From Thermomicrobiales bacterium (GTDB lineage Bacteria > Chloroflexota > Chloroflexia > Thermomicrobiales > UBA6265), in NCBI GenBank assembly GCA_025937615.1, contig JAICRA010000071.1, positions 1 to 7,258 on the forward strand: a stretch of DNA of 7,258 nt, given 5' to 3'. The translations under genes and the position numbers were made by a program. Shown here piece after piece: positions 1 through 6,518 of this stretch. The notes under the pieces are model-generated. The model was not told where the DNA came from, searched no databases, and saw only the letters and a list, made by a program, of their open reading frames with translations. The first letter of the stretch is position 1, and each line of letters begins with the position of its first letter.

Positions 1-1596
1 CAGCGCGCCGCCATAGCCCCGCTGGAGCCACGGCACCAGCGGCGAGACACGCTTCTCCAGCGGCGCCTTGCGCAGCAGGATCAGCGCCAGTGCTGGTGTG
101 ACGGTGAGTGCCACCACCATCGAGGCCAGCACCGCCAGCGCATAGGAGATAGCCAGCGGCCGGAAGAAGGCGCCGGACAACCCACTAAGGAAGAAGACCG
201 GCAACAACGCCGCCGCGTCGATCAACGTGGCGTAAACGATGGCGCTGCGCACTTCCAACGAGCCGTCGAGGATGATCGACGCCGTCGACTTGTCGCTCCC
301 TTCCTGCCGCGCCAGGCGCAGCCGGCGCACGATGTTCTCGATGTCGATGATGGCGTCGTCGACGACCACCCCGACGGAGATGACAAACCCGGCTAGGACC
401 ATCGTGTTGATGGTTGCCCCGCGTAAATAGAGCACCATCCCGGCGGCGACCAGCGACAAAGGAATCGCGATGACGCTGATCAGCGCCGTCCGCCACTCGA
501 AGAGGAAGGCAACGAGGACCACAACCACGAGCATAACCCCGAGGAAGAGCGCCATGGTGAGGTTCTCGATGGCCATCTCGATGAACGTGGCCGGACGGAA
601 GATGGTGGAGTCGATCTGCAAACCGGGCAGCCCGGGCTTCATCTCCTCCAGCGCCGCCTCCACCTGACGCGTGACTTCGAGCGTGTTGCCCCAGGGGAGT
701 TTTTCGACGATGAGCATCAACCCCGGACCATCGTTGATGACGGCGTCGCCTAGGAGTGGTTGGTGATCTTCGACCACATTGGCCACGTCGCCGAGGCGCA
801 GCGGCTTGCCGTCCCGCTCCTCGACGACCACCTGCGCCAGATCGTCGGGACTGACGATCGGAAGCTTGTGGCGGATGCTGAGGCGCTGGTTCGGTGTGTC
901 GATGAACCCGCCGGTACCAATTACTGCCCCGTCCGAGTACTGGAGAAGTCCAGCGTCAAGAGCATCGGCGGTAACTTGCATCACCTGATCGAGCGAGACG
1001 TCATTGGCTTTCAGGCGCTGCGGGTCGGCCTGGACCTGCATCATCTGCAAGCGCTCACCCCAGATGGCGACGTTCGCCACCCCGGGGATGCGCAGGAGAT
1101 TCGCCCGGATCTTCCAGTAGGCGATCATCGACATGTCCATCATCGACAGCTCGTCCGACGACAGGCCGATCTTCATGAGCCGGCTCGTCGACGACAACGG
1201 CTGCAGCATGACGGGCGGCGCTGCCCAGGTGGGCAACGTCGGGATCGCCGTCTGCATGCGCTCGGCTACCTGCTGCCGGGCGGTCATGAGGTCGGTTCCC
1301 GGCTCGAAGATCATCACGATCGTCGAGTACTGGGGCACCGACTTGGAGCGCATGACATCCAGCCCCGGCACGCCGTTGAGCGCCTGCTCCATCGGGATGG
1401 TGATCAAAGCTTCGACGTCGGCGGCGGAGAGACCGATGGCGGCGGTGTGCACCTCCACCTTCGGCGGCGCGAATTCGGGGAAGACGTCGACCGGCATAGC
1501 GCGGAGTAGGCCGCCGCCGAAGACCATCATCGCCACCGCCAGACCGACCACGAGATATCTGAATTTGAGGCTCGATCCGACTATCCAACGCATCAT
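1..1596 (-). CDS. RND efflux permease, CzcA/CusA-like, second pump of the operon (N-terminal half; 3' end off the window)
   Basis: Inner-membrane RND transporter of the heavy-metal-efflux branch, which exports substrate using the proton gradient. Reading leftward from the ATG at 1596 there are 532 codons without a stop, to the left edge; a full protein would be about 1050 residues, so only the first half is seen. Visible parts are TM1 (about residues 10-30), the first porter/docking half (about 33-340, with the family signatures MPVDVFPEF and GTGGFIDTPNQRL), and TM2 to TM6 (about 345-510). TM4 carries the acidic relay DDAIIDIEN (413-421); D413 and E420 align with the TM4 Asp and Glu of CzcA. 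It is clearly paralogous to the pump encoded at 2178-5366 and starts with the same MMR-IV-SSLK pattern. The porter region has methionine clusters at 152-157 and 185-186 that the paralogue lacks. A second in-frame ATG lies one codon downstream. The substrate is not determinable, and the region that would hold a CusA-like methionine triad is outside the window. Confidence 0.93.
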   Translation of the reverse strand, partial: MMRWIVGSSLKFRYLVVGLAVAMMVFGGGLLRAMPVDVFPEFAPPKVEVHTAAIGLSAADVEALITIPMEQALNGVPGLDVMRSKSVPQYSTIVMIFEPGTDLMTARQQVAERMQTAIPTLPTWAAPPVMLQPLSSTSRLMKIGLSSDELSMMDMSMIAYWKIRANLLRIPGVANVAIWGERLQMMQVQADPQRLKANDVSLDQVMQVTADALDAGLLQYSDGAVIGTGGFIDTPNQRLSIRHKLPIVSPDDLAQVVVEERDGKPLRLGDVANVVEDHQPLLGDAVINDGPGLMLIVEKLPWGNTLEVTRQVEAALEEMKPGLPGLQIDSTIFRPATFIEMAIENLTMALFLGVMLVVVVLVAFLFEWRTALISVIAIPLSLVAAGMVLYLRGATINTMVLAGFVISVGVVVDDAIIDIENIVRRLRLARQEGSDKSTASIILDGSLEVRSAIVYATLIDAAALLPVFFLSGLSGAFFRPLAISYALAVLASMVVALTVTPALALILLRKAPLEKRVSPLVPWLQRGYGGAL

Positions 1597-1605
1597 GGGC
1601 GTGGA

Positions 1606-1612
1606 CCTCCTC
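1606..1612 (-). promoter_or_regulatory. Ribosome binding site of the second RND pump
   Basis: On the minus strand GAGGAGG lies 9 nt before the ATG at 1596. This strong Shine-Dalgarno supports that start. It is preceded immediately by two hairpins, so its accessibility could depend on RNA folding. Confidence 0.75.
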
Positions 1613-1618
1613 GTCAAT

Positions 1619-1648
1619 GCAGCGGGAACGGGGTTCCCCGAGCGCTGC
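1619..1648 (-). repeat. Inverted repeat (RNA hairpin) just upstream of the second pump's ribosome binding site
   Basis: The outer arms GCAGCG (1619-1624) and CGCTGC (1643-1648) pair. Inside them GGAAC (1625-1629) pairs with GTTCC (1633-1637) across a 3-nt loop, leaving a 5-nt bulge at 1638-1642. In the leftward transcript this stem ends 6 nt before the GAGGAGG ribosome binding site. There is no U tract, so a simple intrinsic terminator is not indicated. A translational or RNA-stability element in the operon is possible. Confidence 0.5.
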
Positions 1649-1653
1649 GCGGT

Positions 1654-1683
1654 GAGGCCCCTGACCCCACGGCCAGGGACCTC
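1654..1683 (-). repeat. Inverted repeat (RNA hairpin) in the gap between the adaptor and second-pump genes
   Basis: GAGGCCCCTG (1654-1663) and CAGGGACCTC (1674-1683) form a 10-bp stem with a 10-nt loop. It is continuous in the leftward RNA if one G-U pair is allowed. It begins about 10 nt after the adaptor stop codon and is followed by the second hairpin at 1619-1648. Without a U run it is more likely an intercistronic processing or attenuation structure than a full terminator, but this is inference. Confidence 0.5.
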
Positions 1684-1692
1684 GCACCACGG

Positions 1693-2142
1693 TTAGTGCT
1701 TGTATCGCTCCGCGCCGACCAGCTCGGCCGCCCCCACCGTCACCACCTCGGTGCCGGCCGCTGGGCCGTCGCTGAGGTACGCGGTGTCGCCGTCGATCCG
1801 CTCGACACTGATCTCGTCGCGGACGAAGACCAGGTGCTCGTCGGTCGTGTAGGCCCAAGTGCCGCCGTTCGCGTCGTAGATGACCGCGGAATACGGGATG
1901 GACCTCTGGATCTTGCCGCTCACCGCTTCTTCGGCGACCGGCGCTGTTTCGAGACCGACCCGCTCGGCTCCCCGTTCGGAGAGCGTGATGCGGTAGAGAC
2001 TGGTGCCGTCGATTGCCTCGATGGTGGCTGGTTCGCTATGCTCCGTCTCTTCGACGGTGGCCGTTACTCCGTTCCCCGATATTGCGAAGCCAATGCCGCC
2101 TATCAAGACGAGTCCGGCGATGAAAAGATTGGTGCGTCGCAT
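1693..2142 (-). CDS. Miniature RND periplasmic adaptor-like protein (membrane-proximal domain only)
   Basis: A 149-residue exported or membrane-anchored protein. It has a positive start (MRR), a hydrophobic segment at about 6-22, and no lipobox cysteine. An acidic linker follows (about 28-45), then RITLSERGAERVGLETAPV (51-69), which resembles the strand that opens the folded part of CusB/CzcB adaptors. Residues 82-145 (IPYSAVIYD, GTWAYT, VERIDGD, LSDGPAAGTEVVTVGAAEL) closely resemble the membrane-proximal domain that docks on the RND pump. The lipoyl and alpha-hairpin domains, which in diderms reach the outer-membrane channel, are absent; normal adaptors are about 350-400 residues. The start at 2142 is chosen because AAAGGAG lies 7 nt upstream and the signal/anchor begins there. 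An in-frame ATG at 2178 overlaps the stop of the preceding pump (TGATG) and would add 12 residues. Its place between two RND pumps supports a shared pump-accessory role. Confidence 0.82.
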   Translation of the reverse strand: MRRTNLFIAGLVLIGGIGFAISGNGVTATVEETEHSEPATIEAIDGTSLYRITLSERGAERVGLETAPVAEEAVSGKIQRSIPYSAVIYDANGGTWAYTTDEHLVFVRDEISVERIDGDTAYLSDGPAAGTEVVTVGAAELVGAERYKH

Positions 2143-2149
2143 TCTGTTG

Positions 2150-2156
2150 CTCCTTT
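2150..2156 (-). promoter_or_regulatory. Ribosome binding site that decides the mini-adaptor start
   Basis: AAAGGAG on the minus strand is separated by 7 nt from the ATG at 2142. The competing upstream ATGs at 2178 and 2217 lie inside or at the end of the pump gene and have no comparably placed site that I can see. Confidence 0.7.
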
Positions 2157-2177
2157 CGAGTCGTAGTTGGGTGCTCA

Positions 2178-5100
2178 TCAGTTCGAAACCGGGCTGACGG
2201 CCGGGCCGGCAACCCATTCCGCCCCGTCCGTCGCCGGTTGCGACGCGGGCGCGAACCGCATGTAGAGCGAAGGCACGACGAGCAGGTTGACCAGGGTGGC
2301 CGTCACCAGCCCGCCAAGGGTCACCACGCTCATCGGGTGCAAGATTTCGTTGCCCGCCACCGGACCGAGCACGGCCAGTGGAGTCAACGCCAACCCTGTC
2401 GCCACGGCCGTCGCCACGACCGGGGCTAGGCGCTCCCGGGCGCTTTGTGTGACCAGCGCGGGGCTGACCGGTTCACCGGTCTCCTGCGCAAGCCGCTGGA
2501 AGGACTTGATCTGCGCGATCCCGTTGCGTGTCGCAACGCCGAGGACCGCCAGGAACCCCGCCAGCACACCGAGCGAGATGACGCCACCGTTGGCAAAGGC
2601 CGCGACTAACCCACCGGTAAGCGCCAGCGGCAGCGTGACGAACGCCAGCCCGGCTAGCTTCCAGCTGTTGAACGCGGCCTGCAGTAGCAGGAAGATGCCG
2701 ATCAACGCCGCGACGGCGAAGCCAAAGAGTTGTCGCTCGGTGGCCTGCTGCTGTGCGTACCCGCCGAGCAGCTCGGCGTGGTATTCCCGCGGCAGCTCGG
2801 TGCTGGCCAGAACCTGATCGATCTCGGCGGCGACGTCGCTGACGTCGCGACCTTGCACGTCGGCTCCGATATCGACGTAGCGCGAGACGGCGTCGTGCTC
2901 GATGTTGGCCGGGCTGGGCGTCAATCCGACCTTGGCGACGTCGCCGAGCCGGACATGGCCCCCATCAGGGGTATCGATCAGCAGGTTGTTGATGCTGGTC
3001 AGGCTGTGCCGCGTCTCCGGCGCTCCCCAGACCACCACCTCGAAGACTTTCTGCTCGTCGAAGAGGCTGCCCACTTCGACGCCGGAGAGCAGCGCGGCCG
3101 CCGAACGGCGCACGTCACCCGGTTTGATCCCGGCCGCCTGAGCCTTGGCCAGGTCGACCTCGATCTCGAGCGTCGGCTCGTCAATGGGTGCGGTCACGTG
3201 CGGGTCGACGATACCGTCGATCCCCGCGATGCGCTCGCGGATCTTCTCCGCCTGGGCGCCGAGCACCGCGTAGTCCTGGCCGTAGAGGCGAGCCACCACG
3301 GCGTCCGTTTGCCCCGACAGCACGTCCCGGACCCGCTGTTCGGGATAGGTCACGACATCCCGGTAGAGACCGGGGTAACCGTCGACGACGTTCCGCACGG
3401 CGGCAACGGTTGCGCTGTAGTTGGCTGTTGGCTCCAGGCTGACCCAGAGCTCACCGGCGTTGACGCCGGCCGACTGGTCCGAGGTGATAGCGCGCCCGAC
3501 GTGAGCGCCGACGTTGCGCACGCCGGGGACCGCCTCGAGCTCCTGGGTGACCAGGGTCGTAATCCGGTTCATCTCGGGGAGAGATGTGCCCGGAGCAGCC
3601 TCCCAGTGAACGAGCAGGTCGCGATCCTGGAATGCCGGTAGCATTGTTTGCCCCAGCGAGGGGACAACCATGAGACCGACCGCCAGCAGCGCACCGGCCA
3701 GTGCATAGCCCCAGCGCGGGCGCTGCACCATCGGCGCCAGCACGCGCTGGTAAACGCCTTGCAGACCCCGCACGACCGGCGATGCCGCGCGCTCAGGTGA
3801 AGACTTGGCGTAGAGAACGAGAGCCAACACCGGCGTCACGGTCAGGGCGACGACGAAGGACGTCAGCAGCGCTAGCGAGTAGGAGACCGCCATCGGCGCG
3901 AAGAAGGCGCCGGGAAGCCCCCCAGCAAAGCCAGCCAGGAAGGTGGGCACCAGCGCCAGGAGAACGATCAGTGTTCCATAGACGGCGGGTCCGCGCGTCT
4001 CCTGCACCGCGGCCAGGATGACCTCGGCGGTCGACTGCTCGTTGCCGTTCTCCCGGTTCTCCCGCAGTCTCCGCTTGATCGTGTCGACGTCATTGACAAC
4101 GTCGTCGATGATGAGACCGAGCGCCACCACGAACCCCGCCAGGAGGATCGCGTTGAAGGTCGTCCCGCGCAGATAGAGCACGAACGCGGCCGCAACCACC
4201 GAGAGCGGAATGGCGGCGGCGCCGATCAGCGCGATCCGCCAATCAAAGAAGAAGGCGCCCAGCGCGAGGACTGCCAGCATGGCGCCGGCCAACACCGCCG
4301 GAGTGAGATTGCTCATCGCCATCTCGATGAAGGAGGCCGGACGATAGACGGTGCTGTCGAACTCGATCCCGGAGAGACCCGGTGCGAGTGCTGCCAGCGC
4401 GTCTTCCACGCCTTGCGTCACCTCGAGGGTGTTGGCGTTGGGGACTTTTTCGATGACGAAATAGAGATCGTATGCGGCATCCGGTGCGACGGCATCGCCG
4501 ATGAGCGGCTGGTGATCTTCGACCACCGCGGCCACATCGCCGAGGCGGAGTGGCTGGTCACCGCCGGCGGCATCGTCGTGACTGCCGACTTCCAACGGCA
4601 CCTGCGCCAGACCCTCTGCGTTGACGATGGGGTTCAGGTGCTGCACGGTGAGCCGCTGATTCGGAGTGTCAATAAACCCGCCGGTGCCGGGAGTCGATGC
4701 TTCCAGGAAGCTCAAAGGCGACACCCACAGCGCGTTGCCGGTGGTTTCGATGACGTCGAGCAGCGACACGCCGAGCGAGCGCAGTTGTTCCGGATCGACC
4801 TGGACCTGGACCTGCCGCTCCCGCTGACCGAAGATGGCCACATTCGAGACCCCGGACACGCCCAGGATGCGCGGCTTGATGTTCCAGCGCGCCAGCACCG
4901 ACATTTCAATCGGACTGAGCTCCGTCGAGGACATGCGGACCATCATGATCCGGCTCGTCGACGACTGAGGCTCGATCATCTGCGGCGCCTTGCCGACCCC
5001 TGGCAGCGCGTGCGCCTGTGTCAGACGCTCCTGCACCACTTGCCGGGCCCGCATCAGGTCGGTCCCTGGTTCGAAGATCATCTGGATCCGCGACAACCCG

Positions 5101-5366
5101 GGAACCGAATCCGAACGGATTTCGTCGAGCCAGGCCACCCCATTGAGCAAGTCCTGCTCCAAGGGGACGGTGATCATCTGCTCGACTTCCGCTGCGGAGA
5201 GCCCGAGCGCCTCGGTCTGAATCTCCACGGTCGGTGGGATGAACTCGGGCAAGACATCCACCGGCATCTGGCGCATTTGCCCGATGCCGAGGACCATTAC
5301 GCCCACGGCGATTGCTACGACGAGGAGTCGCAGCTTCAAGCTCGATTCGACAATCGATCGCATCAT
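2178..5366 (-). CDS. RND efflux permease, CzcA/CusA-like heavy-metal-efflux family (complete)
   Basis: A complete 1062-residue inner-membrane proton-driven exporter, the normal length for the family. The twelve-helix layout is visible: TM1 about 12-31, TM2-TM6 about 355-518, TM7 about 553-571, TM8-TM12 about 878-1037, with two large periplasmic porter/docking halves between. Family signatures include MPVDVLPEF (34-42), GTGGFIDTPNQRL (227-239) and, in TM10, GVATRNGI (943-950). TM4 reads GLIIDDVVNDVDT (417-429); D421 matches the essential TM4 Asp of CzcA/CusA, and D428 replaces the usual Glu. By eye alignment the three copper-binding methionines of CusA are not kept: the positions look like H587, A638 and V682. 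The His is shared with CzcA-type proteins, so the metal is unassigned and an organic substrate cannot be excluded. It is the first gene of the operon, 35 nt before the mini-adaptor. The start at 5366 has AAAGGA 8 nt upstream; a second ATG follows directly. Confidence 0.95.
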   Translation of the reverse strand: MMRSIVESSLKLRLLVVAIAVGVMVLGIGQMRQMPVDVLPEFIPPTVEIQTEALGLSAAEVEQMITVPLEQDLLNGVAWLDEIRSDSVPGLSRIQMIFEPGTDLMRARQVVQERLTQAHALPGVGKAPQMIEPQSSTSRIMMVRMSSTELSPIEMSVLARWNIKPRILGVSGVSNVAIFGQRERQVQVQVDPEQLRSLGVSLLDVIETTGNALWVSPLSFLEASTPGTGGFIDTPNQRLTVQHLNPIVNAEGLAQVPLEVGSHDDAAGGDQPLRLGDVAAVVEDHQPLIGDAVAPDAAYDLYFVIEKVPNANTLEVTQGVEDALAALAPGLSGIEFDSTVYRPASFIEMAMSNLTPAVLAGAMLAVLALGAFFFDWRIALIGAAAIPLSVVAAAFVLYLRGTTFNAILLAGFVVALGLIIDDVVNDVDTIKRRLRENRENGNEQSTAEVILAAVQETRGPAVYGTLIVLLALVPTFLAGFAGGLPGAFFAPMAVSYSLALLTSFVVALTVTPVLALVLYAKSSPERAASPVVRGLQGVYQRVLAPMVQRPRWGYALAGALLAVGLMVVPSLGQTMLPAFQDRDLLVHWEAAPGTSLPEMNRITTLVTQELEAVPGVRNVGAHVGRAITSDQSAGVNAGELWVSLEPTANYSATVAAVRNVVDGYPGLYRDVVTYPEQRVRDVLSGQTDAVVARLYGQDYAVLGAQAEKIRERIAGIDGIVDPHVTAPIDEPTLEIEVDLAKAQAAGIKPGDVRRSAAALLSGVEVGSLFDEQKVFEVVVWGAPETRHSLTSINNLLIDTPDGGHVRLGDVAKVGLTPSPANIEHDAVSRYVDIGADVQGRDVSDVAAEIDQVLASTELPREYHAELLGGYAQQQATERQLFGFAVAALIGIFLLLQAAFNSWKLAGLAFVTLPLALTGGLVAAFANGGVISLGVLAGFLAVLGVATRNGIAQIKSFQRLAQETGEPVSPALVTQSARERLAPVVATAVATGLALTPLAVLGPVAGNEILHPMSVVTLGGLVTATLVNLLVVPSLYMRFAPASQPATDGAEWVAGPAVSPVSN

Positions 5367-5374
5367 AAACAGGG

Positions 5375-5380
5375 TCCTTT
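5375..5380 (-). promoter_or_regulatory. Ribosome binding site of the first RND pump
   Basis: AAAGGA on the minus strand lies 8 nt before the ATG at 5366, supporting the first of the two tandem ATG codons as the start. Confidence 0.65.
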
Positions 5381-5533
5381 CTACGCGTTCAGAGTCCTCT
5401 CTTGAACCCTGGGGCGCCCTTTCGACAGAAGCAAACGGGCCTCCGGAAGCTCCGCGCGCTCATCTGTCGGCACCGTGGCCATAGTGCGCCGGTCGGGTCA
5501 GCGTCACATCGGTACAGCTACTGAATCCGACTA

Positions 5534-5539
5534 GGTATA
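5534..5539 (-). promoter_or_regulatory. Candidate -10 element for the leftward RND operon
   Basis: The minus strand reads TATACC, matching TATAAT at four of six positions. Seventeen nt upstream, at the expected -35, there is only CCTTCA, a poor match. That place abuts the direct repeat at 5562-5583, which is how an activator-dependent promoter of the OmpR/PhoB type is usually laid out. It would leave a leader of about 160 nt. The call is tentative. Confidence 0.25.
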
Positions 5540-5544
5540 TGTGC

Positions 5545-5555
5545 GGAGTTACTCC
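5545..5555. promoter_or_regulatory. 11-bp palindrome in the divergent promoter region
   Basis: GGAGT-T-ACTCC is a perfect dyad with a single central base. It lies between the direct repeat at 5562-5583 and the candidate leftward -10 at 5534-5539, a usual place for a repressor or MerR-type operator. It is short enough that chance is possible, and it does not match a metal-regulator operator I can name. Confidence 0.3.
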
Positions 5556-5561
5556 CTGAAG

Positions 5562-5583
5562 GTTCATTTCAAGTTCATCTGCG
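5562..5583. promoter_or_regulatory. Direct-repeat operator, PHO-box-like (OmpR/PhoB-family response regulator type)
   Basis: Two copies of GTTCAT start exactly 11 bp apart (5562 and 5573). As I recall it, the 11-bp unit of the Streptomyces PhoP box is G(G/T)TCAYYYR(G/C)G. The second unit, GTTCATCTGCG, fits at every position and the first fits over its first eight bases. An 11-bp period is typical of OmpR/PhoB-family dimers binding head to tail. The site lies between the divergent RND operon and the secreted-protein gene, ending 66 bp before the latter's start, so it could control either or both. No response-regulator gene is in the window, so the actual binder is unknown and may be a metal- or envelope-stress regulator rather than PhoP. 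Confidence 0.45.
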
Positions 5584-5639
5584 CCCGAAAGGATGTGCGT
5601 GCATTGGCAGGATCGACCTGTCGAGCATGCTCAGAGATT

Positions 5640-5644
5640 GGAGG
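5640..5644 (+). promoter_or_regulatory. Ribosome binding site that decides the GTG start of the secreted-protein gene
   Basis: GGAGG sits 5 nt before the GTG at 5650. This favours GTG 5650 over the in-frame ATG at 5593, which would put 19 polar residues before the signal peptide, and over the ATG at 5665, which would remove its positive N-terminus. Confidence 0.65.
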
Positions 5645-5649
5645 GTGTG

Positions 5650-6378
5650 GTGAAACGGATTTGGATGGGCCTCATCGGTCTCTTGGTTACCGTGGGATTC
5701 GCGCTTCCACATGCGGCCGGCGCCATCACGCCGGAAGGGATGACAACGCATCGCTTAGCTGACCTTTCGGCAGCGGTCGACCATCCCCTGGTTCCTCTTG
5801 CTTCCGTACCGTCGAAGATCTTCACCGGTGAGGAGATCGACGAGGAGACAGGCGAGAAGATCGCGCTTCGCATCGAAGAGACGGTACTTACGCAGTCGGA
5901 GCTGGTTGCCGGCGTGCCAGTAACCGTCGTGAAGGTTGATGACTACCACGATGGTGAATTCGTCAAGACGACGGAGGATTACTTCGCACAGGCTCCGGAC
6001 GGCACGGTTTACTATCTTGGCGAGCGCGTCGACGAATTCGAGGACGGGCAAGTCGTCGGTCATGAGGGGGCCTGGCTCACGGAGCCGAACGGCAATCCGC
6101 CGGGTGTGTTCATGCCGGCTGCTCCAACGGTTGGGGAAACCTTCTACCAGGAGCAGATTCCCGGCGTCGCGGAAGCTCAGGCCGAAGTGATTGCCGTCAA
6201 TCAAACGGTCACCAGTGCTAGCGGCACCTTTACGGGTTGCGTTCAGACCGAGGATCGCGACCTACTCGACGGGGAAATTGAGCAGAAGTACTACTGTCCC
6301 GACGTCGGCCTCGTTCGCGAGGAGTTCCCAGGCGGACACATCGACCTGCTCGAGTTCGAGACGAAGCGAGTCGAGTAA
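5650..6378 (+). CDS. Secreted protein of unknown function
   Basis: A 242-residue protein with a classical signal peptide: Lys and Arg at residues 2-3, a hydrophobic core at about 4-20, and a likely cut after the AGA at 23-25. The mature part is acidic and strand-rich, without membrane helices. It begins near NP-L-PL-like text (HPLVPL, 45-50) and contains repeated Y/F-rich turns (DYFAQAPDGTVYYLGE, 110-125), VFMPAAPTVGETFYQE (153-168) and a C-terminal KYYCPDVGLVREE (213-225). I recognise this overall pattern from widespread uncharacterised secreted bacterial proteins, but no biochemical role is known to me. Cys197 and Cys216 are the only cysteines, so a disulfide is possible outside the cell. 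The gene is divergent from the RND operon and shares its regulatory region, which hints at joint control in an envelope or metal response; this is inference. The start rests on the GGAGG site upstream of GTG. Confidence 0.85.
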   Translation: MKRIWMGLIGLLVTVGFALPHAAGAITPEGMTTHRLADLSAAVDHPLVPLASVPSKIFTGEEIDEETGEKIALRIEETVLTQSELVAGVPVTVVKVDDYHDGEFVKTTEDYFAQAPDGTVYYLGERVDEFEDGQVVGHEGAWLTEPNGNPPGVFMPAAPTVGETFYQEQIPGVAEAQAEVIAVNQTVTSASGTFTGCVQTEDRDLLDGEIEQKYYCPDVGLVREEFPGGHIDLLEFETKRVE

Positions 6379-6518
6379 GCTCGAGTGAGCGTCCAAACCT
6401 CAAGAACCCTGGTCGCAGCGCGCTAACCGGCCAGCACTCCTTGAGACAACACCTGCAGCGGTCGGGGCAAGGAGATTGTCAGGGAGCAAAGCGTTCAGAT
6501 ACGGAGCAGAGCCAACTT

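Noticed and set aside
760..1509. Plus-strand 249-codon open frame opposite the second RND pump
   Set aside because: It lies fully antisense to a frame with clear RND signatures; its translation is rich in H, R, D and L with no recognisable domain, as expected of a GC-rich shadow frame.
1055..1858. Minus-strand 267-codon frame spanning the adaptor/pump junction
   Set aside because: It is the wrong frame across both the adaptor and second pump genes and is Arg/Gly-rich low-information text.
2730..3641. Plus-strand 303-codon open frame opposite the first RND pump
   Set aside because: Antisense shadow of a complete, well-conserved RND gene; the protein composition is unlike a folded domain and no ribosome binding site stands out.
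4413..5405. Plus-strand 330-codon open frame opposite the start of the first RND pump
   Set aside because: Same reason; it is codon-phase mirror text of the paralogue's shadow at 760-1509, which explains the similarity between these two shadows.
5388..5406. Imperfect dyad TTCAGAG/CTTGAA in the leader of the first pump
   Set aside because: Arms are uneven and short with a bulge; not distinguishable from chance.
5412..5419. GGGCGCCC palindrome upstream of the RND operon
   Set aside because: An 8-bp GC palindrome is expected by chance in DNA this GC-rich.
5593..5649. Upstream ATG that would lengthen the secreted protein by 19 residues
   Set aside because: The extension is polar and precedes the signal peptide, while GGAGG supports the GTG at 5650.
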